Origin: Auanema rhodensis
Lineage: Eukaryota; Nematoda; Chromadorea; Rhabditida; Rhabditidae
Assembly (NCBI GenBank): GCA_964057225.1
Contig: OZ059896.1
Location: forward strand, 23,060,501-23,124,500
DNA: 64,000 nucleotides
Direction of reading: 5' to 3'
Part shown: in pieces, positions 24,989 to 39,417 of the stretch
Position numbering within the stretch: position 1 is the first letter of the stretch
Layout of the letters: each line of letters begins with the position of its first letter
Made by a program: the position numbers and the translations under genes
The notes under the pieces: generated by a model
Database searches by the model: none
What the model saw: the letters and a program-made list of their open reading frames with translations, nothing else
What the model was told of the DNA's origin: nothing

Positions 24989-27900
24989 TCAAAATTAAAT
25001 TCCCCATGTCCATATTAGTCTAAAAACAAATTTTTATTGATATTGGTTCATGGTAACCATGACTTTGAAATTTACGTGAACTTTAATTTATGCTAATTAA
25101 ATGTACACGTGATGTGCACTTGGTATGTAACTCGCTTCACGTGAAAGATAAAGAGATGCGGTTTTCAAAATTAGATTCCCCATGTCCATATTAGTCTAAA
25201 AACAACTTTTTATTAATATTGGTTCATGGTAACCATGTCTTTGAAATTTACGTGAACTTTAATTTATGCTAATTAAATGTACACGTGATGTGCACTTGGT
25301 ATGTAACTCGCTTCACGTGAAAGATAAAGAGATGCGGTTTTCAAAATTAGATTCCCCATGTCCATATTAGTCTAAAAACAAATTTTTATTAATATTGGTT
25401 CATGGTAACCATGTCTTTGAAATTTACGTGAACTTTAATTTATGCTAATTAAATGTACACGTGATGTGCACTTGGTATGTAACTCGCTTTACGTAAAAGA
25501 TAAAGAGATGCGGTTTTCAAAATTAAATTCCCCATGTCCATATTAGTCTAAAAACAAATTTTTATTGATATTGGTTCATGGTAACCATGACTTTGAAATT
25601 TACGTGAACTTTAATTTATGCTAATTAAATGTACACGTGATGTGCACTTGGTATGTAACTCGCTTCACGTGAAAGATAAAGAGATGCGGTTTTCAAAATT
25701 AGATTCCCCATGTCCATATTAGTCTAAAAACAAATTTTTATTGATATTGGTTCATGGTAACCATGACTTTGAAATTTACGTGAACTTTAATTTATGCTAA
25801 TTAAATGTACACGTGATGTGCACTTGGTATGTAACTCGCTTCACGTGAAAGATAAAGAGATGCGGTTTTCAAAATTAGATTCCCCATGTCCATATTAGTC
25901 TAAAAACAAATTTTTATTGATATTGCTTCATGGTAACCATGACTTTGAAATTTACGTGAACTTTAATTTATGCTAATTAAATGTACACGTGATGTGCACT
26001 TGGTATGTAACTCGCTTCACGTGAAAGATAAAGAGATGCGGTTTTCAAAATTAGATTCCCCATGTCCATATTAGTCTAAAAACAAATTTTTATTAATATT
26101 GGTTCATGGTAACCATGACTTTGAAATTTACGTGAACTTTAATTTATGCTAATTAAATGTACACGTGATGTGCACTTGGTATGTAACTCGCTTCACGTGA
26201 AAGATAAAGAGATGCGGTTTTCAAAATTAGATTCCCCATGTCCATATTAGTCTAAAAACAAATTTTTATTAATATTGGTTCATGGTAACCATGTCTTTGA
26301 AATTTACGTGAACTTTAATTTATGCTAATTAAATGTACACGTGATGTGCACTTGGTATGTAACTCGCTTCACGTGAAAGATAAAGAGATGCGGTTTTCAA
26401 AATTAGATTCCCCATGTCCATATTAGTCTAAAAACAAATTTTTATTAATATTGGTTCATGGTAACCATGTCTTTGAAATTTACGTGAACTTTAATTTATG
26501 CTAATTAAATGTACACGTGATGTGCACTTGGTATGTAACTCGCTTCACGTGAAAGATAAAGAGATGCGGTTTTCAAAATTAAATTCCCCATGTCCATATT
26601 AGTCTAAAAACAAATTTTTATTGATATTGGTTCATGGTAACCATGACTTTGAAATTTACGTGAACTTTAATTTATGCTAATTAAATGTACACGTGATGTG
26701 CACTTGGTATGTAACTCGCTTCACGTGAAAGATAAAGAGATGCGGTTTTCAAAATTAGATTCCCCATGTCCATATTAGTCTAAAAACAAATTTTTATTAA
26801 TATTGGTTCATGGTAACCATGTCTTTGAAATTTACGTGAACTTTAATTTATGCTAATTAAATGTACACGTGATGTGCACTTGGTATGTAACTCGCTTCAC
26901 GTGAAAGATAAAGAGATGCGGTTTTCAAAATTAGATTCCCCATGTCCATATTAGTCTAAAAACAAATTTTTATTAATATTGGTTCATGGTAACCATGTCT
27001 TTGAAATTTACGTGAACTTTAATTTATGCTAATTAAATGTACACGTGATGTGCACTTGGTATGTAACTCGCTTCACGTGAAAGATAAAGAGATGCGGTTT
27101 TCAAAATTAAATTCCCCATGTCCATATTAGTCTAAAAACAAATTTTTATTGATATTGGTTCATGGTAACCATGACTTTGAAATTTACGTGAACTTTAATT
27201 TATGCTAATTAAATGTACACGTGATGTGCACTTGGTATGTAACTCGCTTCACGTGAAAGATAAAGAGATGCGGTTTTCAAAATTAGATTCTTCATGTCCA
27301 TATTAGTCTAAAAACAAATTTTTATTAATATTGGTTCATGGTAACCATGTCTTTGAAATTTACGTGAACTTTAATTTATGCTAATTAAATGTACACGTGA
27401 TGTGCACTTGGTATGTAACTCGCTTCACGTGAAAGATAAAGAGATGCGGTTTTCAAAATTAGATTCCCCATGTCCATATTAGTCTAAAAACAAATTTTTA
27501 TTAATATTGGTTCATGGTAACCATGTCTTTGAAATTTACGTGAACTTTAATTTATGCTAATTAAATGTACACGTGATGAGCACTTGGTATGTAACTCGCT
27601 TCACGTGAAAGATAAAGAGATGCGGTTTTCAAAATTAGATTCCCCATGTCCATATTAGTCTAAAAACAAATTTTTATTGATATTGGTTCATGGTAACCAT
27701 GACTTTGAAATTTACGTGAACTTTAATTTATGCTAATTAAATGTACACGTGATGTGCACTTGGTATGTAACTCGCTTCACGTAAAAGATAAAGAGATGCG
27801 GTCTTCAAAATTAGATTCCCCATGTCCATATTAGTCTAAAAACAAATTTTTATTAATATTGGTTCATGGTAACCATGACTTTGAAATTTACGTGAACTTT

Positions 27901-28508
27901 AATTTATGCTAATTAAATGTACACGTGATGTGCACTTGGTATGTAACTCGCTTCACGTGAAAGATAAAGAGATGCGGTTTTCAAAATTAGATTCCCCATG
28001 TCCATATTAGTCTAAAAACAAATTTTTATTAATATTGGTTCATGGTAACCATGACTTTGAAATTTACGTGAACTTTAATTTATGCTAATTAAATGTACAC
28101 GTGATGTGCACTTGGTATGTAACTCGCTTCACGTGAAAGATAAAGAGATGCAGTTTTCAAAATTAGATTCCCCATGTCCATATTAGTCTAAAAACAAATT
28201 TTTATTGATAATGGTTCATGGTAACCATGTCTTTGAAATTTACGTGAACTTTAATTTATGCTAATTAAATGTACACGTGATGTGCACTTGGTATGTAACT
28301 CGCTTCACGTGAAAGATAAAGAGATGCGGTTTTCAAAATTAGATTCCCCATGTCCATATTAGTCTAAAAACAAATTTTTATTAATATTGGTTCATGGTAA
28401 CCATGTCTTTGAAATTTACGTGAACTTTAATTTATGCTAATTAAATGTACACGTGATGTGCACTTGGTATGTAACTCGCTTCACGTGAAAGATAAAGAGA
28501 TGCGGTTT
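24989..28508 (+). repeat. Superblock 1, module gamma
   Basis: The module is defined by B monomers with AATTAAATTCC (A at 11 region; 24989, 25517, 26573, 27101), an A monomer with AACAACTTTTT (25165) and a B with ATTGCTTCATGG (25869). A trimer B(AAATTCC)-A-A, 528 bp, starts at 26573 and 27101. Later monomers carry TTCTTCATG (27277), GATGAGCAC (27453), CACGTAAAAG with CGGTCTT (27629) and GCAGTTT/GATAATGG (27981/28157). The order at 25165-26220 reappears at 50682-51737. Confidence 0.8.
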
Positions 28509-31500
28509 TCAAAATTAGATTCCCCATGTCCATATTAGTCTAAAAACAAATTTTTATTAATATTGGTTCATGGTAACCATGTCTTTGAAATTTACGTGAA
28601 CTTTAATTTATGCTAATTAAATGTACACGTGATGTGCACTTGGTATGTAACTCGCTTCAAGTGAAAGATAAAGAGATGCGGTTTTCAAAATTAGATTCCC
28701 CATGTCCATATTAGTCTAAAAACAAATTTTTATTAATATTGGTTCATGGTAACCATGTCTTTGAAATTTACGTGAACTTTAATTTATGCTAATTAAATGT
28801 ACACGTGATGTGCACTTGGTATGTAACTCGCTTCACGTGAAAGATAAAGAGATGCGGTTTTCAAAATTAGATTCCCCATGTCCATATTAGTCTAAAAACA
28901 AATTTTTATTGATATGGGTTCATGGTAACCATGACTTTGAAATTTACGTGAACTTTAATTTATGCTAATTAAATGTACACGTGATGTGCACTTGGTATGT
29001 AACTCGCTTCACGTGAAAGATAAAGAGATGCGGTTTTCAAAATTAGATTCCCCATGTCCATATTAGTCTAAAAACAAATTTTTATTAATATTGGTTCATG
29101 GTAACCATGTCTTTGAAATTTACGTGAACTTTAATTTATGCTAATTAAATGTACACGTGATGTGCACTTGGTATGTAACTCGCTTCACGTAAAAGATAAA
29201 GAGATGCGGTCTTCAAAATTAGATTCCCCATGTCCATATTAGTCTAAAAACAAATTTTTATTGATATTGGTTCATGGTAACCATGATTTTGAAATTTACG
29301 TGAACTTTAATTTATGCTAATTAAATGTACACGTGATGTGCACTTGGTATGTAACTCGCTTCACGTGAAAGATAAAGAGATGCGGTTTTCAAAATTAGAT
29401 TCCCCATGTCCATATTAGTCTAAAAACAAATTTTTATTAATATTGGTTCATGGTAACCATGTCTTTGAAATTTACGTGAACTTTAATTTATGCTAATTAA
29501 ATGTACACGTGATGTGCACTTGGTATGTAACTCGCTTCACGTGAAAGATAAAGAGATGCGGTTTTCAAAATTAGATTCCCCATGTCCATATTAGTCTAAA
29601 AACAAATTTTTATTAATATTGGTTCATGGTAACCATGTCTTTGAAATTTACGTGAACTTTAATTTATGCTAATTAAATGTACACGTGATGTGCACTTGGT
29701 ATGTAACTCGCTTCACGTGAAAGATAAAGAGATGCGGTTTTCAAAATTAGATTCCCCATGTCCATATTAGTCTAAAAAAAATTTTTATTAATATTGGTTC
29801 ATGGTAACCATGTCTTTGAAATTTACGTGAACTTTAATTTATGCTAATTAAATGTACACGTGATGTGCACTTGGTATGTAACTCGCTTCACAGGAAAGAT
29901 AAAGAGATGCGGTTTTCAAAATTAGATTCCCCATGTCCATATTAGTCTAAAAACAAATTTTTATTAATATTGGTTCATGGTAACCATGTCTTTGAAATTT
30001 ACGTGAACTTTAATTTATGCTAATTAAATGTACACGTGATGTGCACTTGGTATGTAACTCGCTTCACGTGAAAGATAAAGAGATGCGGTTTTCAAAATTA
30101 GATTCCCCATGTCCATATTAGTCTAAAAACAAATTTTTATTGATATTGATTCATGGTAACCATGACTTTGAAATTTACGTGAACTTTAATTTATGCTAAT
30201 TAAATGTACACGTGATGTGCACTTGGTATGTAACTCGCTTCACGTGAAAGATAAAGAGATGCGGTTTTCAAAATTAGATTCCCCATGTCCACATTAGTCT
30301 AAAAACAAATTTTTATTAATATTGGTTCATGGTAACCATGTCTTTGAAATTTACGTGAACTTTAATTTATGCTAATTAAATGTACACGTGATGTGCACTT
30401 GGTATGTAACTCGCTTCATGTAAAAGATAAAGAGATGCGGTCTTCAAAATTAGATTCCCCATGTCCATATTAGTCTAAAAACAAATTATTATTGATATTG
30501 GTTCATGGTAACCATGATTTTGAAATTTACGTGAACTTTAATTTATGCTAATTAAATGTACACGTGATGTGCACTTGGTATGTAACTCGCTTCATGTAAA
30601 AGATAAAGAGATGCGGTCTTCAAAATTAGATTCCCCATGTCCATATTAGTCTAAAAACAAATTTTTATTGATATTGGTTCATGGTAACCATGTCTTTGAA
30701 ATTTACGTGAACTTTAATTTATGCTAATTAAATGTACACGTGATGTGCACTTGGTATGTAACTCGCTTCACGTGAAAGATAAAGAGATGCGGTTTTCAAA
30801 ATTAGATTCCCCATGTCCATATTAGTCTAAAAACAAATTTTTATTAATATTGGTTCATGGTAACCATGTCTTTGAAATTTACGTGAACTTTAATTTATGC
30901 TAATTAAATGTACACGTGATGTGCACTTGGTATGTAACTCGCTTCACGTGAAAGATAAAGAGATGCGGTCTTCAAAATTAGATTCCCCATGTCCATATTA
31001 GTCTAAAAACAAATTTTTATTAATATTGGTTCATGGTAACCATGTCTTTGAAATTTACGTGAACTTTAATTTATGCTAATTAAATGTACACGTGATGTGC
31101 ACTTGGTATGTAACTCGCTTCACGTAAAAGATAAAGAGATGCGGTCTTCAAAATTAGATTCCCCATGTCCATATTAGTCTAAAAACAAATTTTTATTGAT
31201 ATTGGTTCATGGTAACCATGATTTTGAAATTTACGTGAACTTTAATTTATGCTAATTAAATGTACACGTGATGTGCACTTGGTATGTAACTCGCTTCACG
31301 TGAAAGATAAAGAGATGCGGTTTTCAAAATTAGATTCCCCATGTCCATATTAGTCTAAAAACAAATTTTTATTAATATTGGTTCATGGTAACCATGTCTT
31401 TGAAATTTACGTGAACTTTAATTTATGCTAATTAAATGTACACGTGATGTGCACTTGGTATGTAACTCGCTTCACGTGAAAGATAAAGAGATGCGGTTTT

Positions 31501-34500
31501 CAAAATTAGATTCCCCATGTCCATATTAGTCTAAAAACAAATTTTTATTAATATTGGTTCATGGTAACCATGTCTTTGAAATTTACGTGAACTTTAATTT
31601 ATGCTAATTAAATGTACACGTGATGTGCACTTGGTATGTAACTCGCTTCACGTGAAAGATAAAGAGATGCGGTTTTCAAAATTAGATTCCCCATGTCCAT
31701 ATTAGTCTAAAAAAAATTTTTATTAATATTGGTTCATGGTAACCATGTCTTTGAAATTTACGTGAACTTTAATTTATGCTAATTAAATGTACACGTGATG
31801 TGCACTTGGTATGTAACTCGCTTCACGTGAAAGATAAAGAGATGCGGTTTTCAAAATTAGATTCCCCATGTCCATATTAGTCTAAAAACAAATTTTTATT
31901 AATATTGGTTCATGGTAACCATGTCTTTGAAATTTACGTGAACTTTAATTTATGCTAATTAAATGTACACGTGATGTGCACTTGGTATGTAACTCGCTTC
32001 ACGTGAAAGATAAAGAGATGCGGTTTTCAAAATTAGATTCCCCATGTCCATATTAGTCTAAAAACAAATTTTTATTGATATTGATTCATGGTAACCATGA
32101 CTTTGAAATTTACGTGAACTTTAATTTATGCTAATTAAATGTACACGTGATGTGCACTTGGTATGTAACTCGCTTCACGTGAAAGATAAAGAGATGCGGT
32201 TTTCAAAATTAGATTCCCCATGTCCATATTAGTCTAAAAACAAATTTTTATTAATATTGGTTCATGGTAACCATGTCTTTGAAATTTACGTGAACTTTAA
32301 TTTATGCTAATTAAATGTACACGTGATGTGCACTTGGTATGTAACTCGCTTCATGTAAAAGATAAAGAGATGCGGTCTTCAAAATTAGATTCCCCATGTC
32401 CATATTAGTCTAAAAACAAATTATTATTGATATTGGTTCATGGTAACCATGATTTTGAAATTTACGTGAACTTTAATTTATGCTAATTAAATGTACACGT
32501 GATGTGCACTTGGTATGTAACTCGCTTCATGTAAAAGATAAAGAGATGCGGTCTTCAAAATTAGATTCCCCATGTCCATATTAGTCTAAAAACAAATTTT
32601 TATTGATATTGGTTCATGGTAACCATGTCTTTGAAATTTACGTGAACTTTAATTTATGCTAATTAAATGTACACGTGATGTGCACTTGGTATGTAACTCG
32701 CTTCACGTGAAAGATAAAGAGATGCGGTTTTCAAAATTAGATTCCCCATGTCCATATTAGTCTAAAAACAAATTTTTATTAATATTGGTTCATGGTAACC
32801 ATGTCTTTGAAATTTACGTGAACTTTAATTTATGCTAATTAAATGTACACGTGATGTGCACTTGGTATGTAACTCGCTTCACGTAAAAGATAAAGAGATG
32901 CGGTCTTCAAAATTAGATTCCCCATGTCCATATTAGTCTAAAAACAAATTTTTATTGATATTGGTTCATGGTAACCATGATTTTGAAATTTACGTGAACT
33001 TTAATTTATGCTAATTAAATGTACACGTGATGTGCACTTGGTATGTAACTCGCTTCACGTGAAAGATAAAGAGATGCGGTTTTCAAAATTAGATTCCCCA
33101 TGTCCATATTAGTCTAAAAACAAATTTTTATTAATATTGGTTCATGGTAACCATGTCTTTGAAATTTACGTGAACTTTAATTTATGCTAATTAAATGTAC
33201 ACGTGATGTGCACTTGGTATGTAACTCGCTTCACGTGAAAGATAAAGAGATGCGGTTTTCAAAATTAGATTCCCCATGTCCATATTAGTCTAAAAACAAA
33301 TTTTTATTAATATTGGTTCATGGTAACCATGTCTTTGAAATTTACGTGAACTTTAATTTATGCTAATTAAATGTACACGTGATGTGCACTTGGTATGTAA
33401 CTCGCTTCACGTGAAAGATAAAGAGATGCGGTTTTCAAAATTAGATTCCCCATGTCCATATTAGTCTAAAAAAAATTTTTATTAATATTGGTTCATGGTA
33501 ACCATGTCTTTGAAATTTACGTGAACTTTAATTTATGCTAATTAAATGTACACGTGATGTGCACTTGGTATGTAACTCGCTTCACGTGAAAGATAAAGAG
33601 ATGCGGTTTTCAAAATTAGATTCCCCATGTCCATATTAGTCTAAAAACAAATTTTTATTAATATTGGTTCATGGTAACCATGTCTTTGAAATTTACGTGA
33701 ACTTTAATTTATGCTAATTAAATGTACACGTGATGTGCACTTGGTATGTAACTCGCTTCACGTGAAAGATAAAGAGATGCGGTTTTCAAAATTAGATTCC
33801 CCATGTCCATATTAGTCTAAAAACAAATTTTTATTGATATTGATTCATGGTAACCATGACTTTGAAATTTACGTGAACTTTAATTTATGCTAATTAAATG
33901 TACACGTGATGTGCACTTGGTATGTAACTCGCTTCATGTAAAAGATAAAGAGATGCGGTCTTCAAAATTAGATTCCCCATGTCCATATTAGTCTAAAAAC
34001 AAATTTTTATTAATATTGGTTCATGGTAACCATGTCTTTGAAATTTACGTGAACTTTAATTTATGCTAATTAAATGTACACGTGATGTGCACTTGGTATG
34101 TAACTCGCTTCATGTAAAAGATAAAGAGATGCGGTCTTCAAAATTAGATTCCCCATGTCCATATTAGTCTAAAAACAAATTATTATTGATATTGGTTCAT
34201 GGTAACCATGATTTTGAAATTTACGTGAACTTTAATTTATGCTAATTAAATGTACACGTGATGTGCACTTGGTATGTAACTCGCTTCATGTAAAAGATAA
34301 AGAGATGCGGTCTTCAAAATTAGATTCCCCATGTCCATATTAGTCTAAAAACAAATTTTTATTGATATTGGTTCATGGTAACCATGTCTTTGAAATTTAC
34401 GTGAACTTTAATTTATGCTAATTAAATGTACACGTGATGTGCACTTGGTATGTAACTCGCTTCATGTAAAAGATAAAGAGATGCGGTCTTCAAAATTAGA

Positions 34501-34841
34501 TTCCCCATGTCCATATTAGTCTAAAAACAAATTATTATTGATATTGGTTCATGGTAACCATGATTTTGAAATTTACGTGAACTTTAATTTATGCTAATTA
34601 AATGTACACGTGATGTGCACTTGGTATGTAACTCGCTTCATGTAAAAGATAAAGAGATGCGGTCTTCAAAATTAGATTCCCCATGTCCATATTAGTCTAA
34701 AAACAAATTTTTATTGATATTGGTTCATGGTAACCATGACTTTGAAATTTACGTGAACTTTAATTTATGCTAATTAAATGTACACGTGATGTGCACTTGG
34801 TATGTAACTCGCTTCACGTGAAAGATAAAGAGATGCGGTTT
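28509..34841 (+). repeat. Superblock 1, module delta, with 10-mer HOR
   Basis: The lead-in (28509-29212) is followed by an HOR whose units begin with a type E monomer at 29213, 31148 and 32907. The standard unit is 10 monomers, 1759 bp: E, A, A, A lacking C39, A, B with ATTGATTCATGG, A ending CATGTAAAAG and CGGTCTT, E with AAATTATTATTG, D, A. The first unit carries one extra A (1935 bp). The third keeps order for nine monomers (to 34489), but its ATTGATT monomer has acquired a CATGTA tail. Monomers 197-198 close the module. Confidence 0.85.
29741..29915 (+). repeat. 175-bp monomer lineage lacking C39 (first of seven)
   Basis: The usual A5-C-A3-T5 tract at monomer 34-47 has lost its C, leaving A8T5. 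The same deletion occurs in monomers at 31676, 33435, 53146, 55433, 57720 and 60183, always type A and always two monomers before an ATTGATTCATGG B monomer. This marks one ancestral event spread by HOR duplication. The private CACAGGAAAG is unique to this first copy. Confidence 0.9.
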
Positions 34842-37657
34842 TCAAAATTAGATTCCCCATGTCCATATTAGTCTAAAAACAAATTTTTATTAATATTGGT
34901 TCATGGTAACCATGTCTTTGAAATTTACGTGAACTTTAATTTATGCTAATTGAATGTACACGTGATGTGCACTTGGTATGTAACTCGCTTCACGTGAAAG
35001 ATAAAGAGATGCGGTTTTCAAAATTAGATTCCCCATGTCCATATTAGTCTAAAAACAAATTTTTATTGATATTGGTTCATGGTAACCATGACTTTGAAAT
35101 TTACGTGAACTTTAATTTATGCTAATTAAATGTACACGTGATGTGCACTTGGTATGTAACTCGCTTCACGTGAAAGATAAAGAGATGCGGTTTTCAAAAT
35201 TAGATTCCCCATGTCCATATTAGTCTAAAAACAAATTTTTATTAATATTGGTTCATGGTAACCATGTCTTTGAAATTTACGTGAACTTTAATTTATGCTA
35301 ATTAAATGTACACGTGATGTGCACTTGGTATGTAACTCGCTTCACGTGAAAGATAAAGAGATGCGGTTTTCAAAATTAGATTCCCCATGCCCATATTAGT
35401 CTAAAAACAAATTTTTATTGATATTGGTTCATGGTAACCATGACTTTGAAATTTACGTGAACTTTAATTTATGCTAATTAAATGTACACGTGATGTGCAC
35501 TTGGTATGTAACTCGCTTCACGTGAAAGATAAAGAGATGCGGTTTTCAAAATTAGATTCCCCATGTCCATATTAGTCTAAAAACAAATTTTTATTGATAT
35601 TGGTTCATGGTAACCATGACTTTGAAATTTACGTGAACTTTAATTTATGCTAATTAAATGTACACGTGATGTGCACTTGGTATGTAACTCGCTTCACGTG
35701 AAAGATAAAGAGATGCGGTTTTCAAAATTAGATTCCCCATGTCCATATTAGTATAAAAACAAATTTTTATTAATATTGGTTCATGGTAACCATGACTTTG
35801 AAATTTACGTGAACTTTAATTTATGCTAATTAAATGTACACGTGATGTGCACTTGGTATGTAACTCGCTTCACGTGAAAGATAAAGAGATGCGGTTTTCA
35901 AAATTAGATTCCCCATGTCCATATTAGTCTAAAAACAAATTTTTATTGATATTGGTTCATGGTAACCATGACTTTGAAATTTACGTGAACTTTAATTTAT
36001 GCTAATTAAATGTACACGTGATGTGCACTTGGTATGTAACTCGCTTCACGTGAAAGATAAAGAGATGCGGTTTTCAAAATTAGATTCCCCATGTCCATAT
36101 TAGTCTAAAAACAAATTTTTATTAATATTGGTTCATGGTAACCATGTCTTTGAAATTTACGTGAACTTTAATTTATGCTAATTAAATGTACACGTGATGT
36201 GCACTTGGTATGTAACTCGCTTCACGTGAAAGATAAAGAGATGCGGTTTTCAAAATTAGATTCCCCATGTCCATATTAGTCTAAAAACAAATTTTTATTG
36301 ATATTGGTTCATGGTAACCATGACTTTGAAATTTACGTGAACTTTAATTTATGCTAATTAAATGTACACGTGATGTGCACTTGGTATGTAACTCGCTTCA
36401 CGTGAAAGATAAAGAGATGCGGTTTTCAAAATTAGATTCCCTATGTCCATATTAGTCTAAAAACAAATTGTTATTGATATTGGTTCATGGTAACCATGTC
36501 TTTGAAATTTTCGTGAACTTTAATTTATGCTAATTAAATGTACACGTGATGTGCACTTGGTATGTAACTCGCTTCATGTGAAAGATAAAGAGATGCGGTT
36601 TTCAAAATTAGATTCCCCATGTCCATATTAGTCTAAAAACAAATTTTTATTGATATTGGTTCATGGTAACCATGTCTTTGAAATTTACGTGAACTTTAAT
36701 TTATGCTAATTAAATGTACACGTGATGTGCACTTGGTATGTAACTCGCTTCATGTAAAAGATAAAGAGATGCGGTCTTCAAAATTAGATTCCCCATGTCC
36801 ATATTAGTCTAAAAACAAATTTTTATTGATATTGGTTCATGGTAACCATGACTTTGAAATTTACGTGAACTTTAATTTATGCTAATTAAATGTACACGTG
36901 ATGTGCACTTGGTATGTAACTCGCTTCACGTGAAAGATAAAGAGATGCGGTTTTCAAAATTAGATTCCCCATGTCCATATTAGTCTAAAAACAAATTTTT
37001 ATTGATATTGGTTCATGGTAACCATGACTTTGAAATTTACGTGAACTTTAATTTATGCTAATTAAATGTACACGTGATGTGCACTTGGTATGTAACTCGC
37101 TTCACGTGAAAGATAAAGAGATGCGGTTTTCAAAATTAGATTCCCTATGTCCATATTAGTCTAAAAACAAATTGTTATTGATATTGGTTCATGGTAACCA
37201 TGTCTTTGAAATTTTCGTGAACTTTAATTTATGCTAATTAAATGTACACGTGATGTGCACTTGGTATGTAACTCGCTTCATGTGAAAGATAAAGAGATGC
37301 GGTTTTCAAAATTAGATTCCCCATGTCCATATTAGTCTAAAAACAAATTTTTATTGATATTGGTTCATGGTAACCATGTCTTTGAAATTTACGTGAACTT
37401 TAATTTATGCTAATTAAATGTACACGTGATGTGCACTTGGTATGTAACTCGCTTCATGTAAAAGATAAAGAGATGCGGTCTTCAAAATTAGATTCCCCAT
37501 GTCCATATTAGTCTAAAAACAAATTTTTATTGATATTGGTTCATGGTAACCATGACTTTGAAATTTACGTGAACTTTAATTTATGCTAATTAAATGTACA
37601 CGTGATGTGCACTTGGTATGTAACTCGCTTCACGTGAAAGATAAAGAGATGCGGTTT
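34842..37657 (+). repeat. Superblock 2, module alpha: 16-mer unit 1 (2816 bp)
   Basis: Monomers 199-214: AATTGAATG, B, A, CCATGCCCAT, B, AGTATAAAA (C), B, A, then a 4-mer repeated twice: B, D with TCCCTATG and GTTATTG and TTTTCGTG, D ending CATGTAAAAG with CGGTCTT, B. The 4-mer units are 36250-36953 and 36954-37657 (704 bp each). The 16-mer repeats from 37658. Confidence 0.88.
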
Positions 37658-39417
37658 TCAAAATTAGATTCCCCATGTCCATATTAGTCTAAAAACAAAT
37701 TTTTATTAATATTGGTTCATGGTAACCATGTCTTTGAAATTTACGTGAACTTTAATTTATGCTAATTGAATGTACACGTGATGTGCACTTGGTATGTAAC
37801 TCGCTTCACGTGAAAGATAAAGAGATGCGGTTTTCAAAATTAGATTCCCCATGTCCATATTAGTCTAAAAACAAATTTTTATTGATATTGGTTCATGGTA
37901 ACCATGACTTTGAAATTTACGTGAACTTTAATTTATGCTAATTAAATGTACACGTGATGTGCACTTGGTATGTAACTCGCTTCACGTGAAAGATAAAGAG
38001 ATGCGGTTTTCAAAATTAGATTCCCCATGTCCATATTAGTCTAAAAACAAATTTTTATTAATATTGGTTCATGGTAACCATGTCTTTGAAATTTACGTGA
38101 ACTTTAATTTATGCTAATTAAATGTACACGTGATGTGCACTTGGTATGTAACTCGCTTCACGTGAAAGATAAAGAGATGCGGTTTTCAAAATTAGATTCC
38201 CCATGCCCATATTAGTCTAAAAACAAATTTTTATTGATATTGGTTCATGGTAACCATGACTTTGAAATTTACGTGAACTTTAATTTATGCTAATTAAATG
38301 TACACGTGATGTGCACTTGGTATGTAACTCGCTTCACGTGAAAGATAAAGAGATGCGGTTTTCAAAATTAGATTCCCCATGTCCATATTAGTCTAAAAAC
38401 AAATTTTTATTGATATTGGTTCATGGTAACCATGACTTTGAAATTTACGTGAACTTTAATTTATGCTAATTAAATGTACACGTGATGTGCACTTGGTATG
38501 TAACTCGCTTCACGTGAAAGATAAAGAGATGCGGTTTTCAAAATTAGATTCCCCATGTCCATATTAGTATAAAAACAAATTTTTATTAATATTGGTTCAT
38601 GGTAACCATGACTTTGAAATTTACGTGAACTTTAATTTATGCTAATTAAATGTACACGTGATGTGCACTTGGTATGTAACTCGCTTCACGTGAAAGATAA
38701 AGAGATGCGGTTTTCAAAATTAGATTCCCCATGTCCATATTAGTCTAAAAACAAATTTTTATTGATATTGGTTCATGGTAACCATGACTTTGAAATTTAC
38801 GTGAACTTTAATTTATGCTAATTAAATGTACACGTGATGTGCACTTGGTATGTAACTCGCTTCACGTGAAAGATAAAGAGATGCGGTTTTCAAAATTAGA
38901 TTCCCCATGTCCATATTAGTCTAAAAACAAATTTTTATTAATATTGGTTCATGGTAACCATGTCTTTGAAATTTACGTGAACTTTAATTTATGCTAATTA
39001 AATGTACACGTGATGTGCACTTGGTATGTAACTCGCTTCACGTGAAAGATAAAGAGATGCGGTTTTCAAAATTAGATTCCCCATGTCCATATTAGTCTAA
39101 AAACAAATTTTTATTGATATTGGTTCATGGTAACCATGACTTTGAAATTTACGTGAACTTTAATTTATGCTAATTAAATGTACACGTGATGTGCACTTGG
39201 TATGTAACTCGCTTCACGTGAAAGATAAAGAGATGCGGTTTTCAAAATTAGATTCCCTATGTCCATATTAGTCTAAAAACAAATTGTTATTGATATTGGT
39301 TCATGGTAACCATGTCTTTGAAATTTTCGTGAACTTTAATTTATGCTAATTAAATGTACACGTGATGTGCACTTGGTATGTAACTCGCTTCATGTGAAAG
39401 ATAAAGAGATGCGGTTT
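37658..39417 (+). repeat. Superblock 2, module alpha: 16-mer unit 2, truncated
   Basis: Ten monomers (215-224) match 34842-36601 at an exact offset of 2816 bp, from AATTGAATG through the TCCCTATG/GTTATTG monomer. The match then switches: the next D monomer ends GTGCTCTTGG instead of CATGTAAAAG, entering module beta. The switch point within 39418-39593 is a likely recombination junction. Confidence 0.85.
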
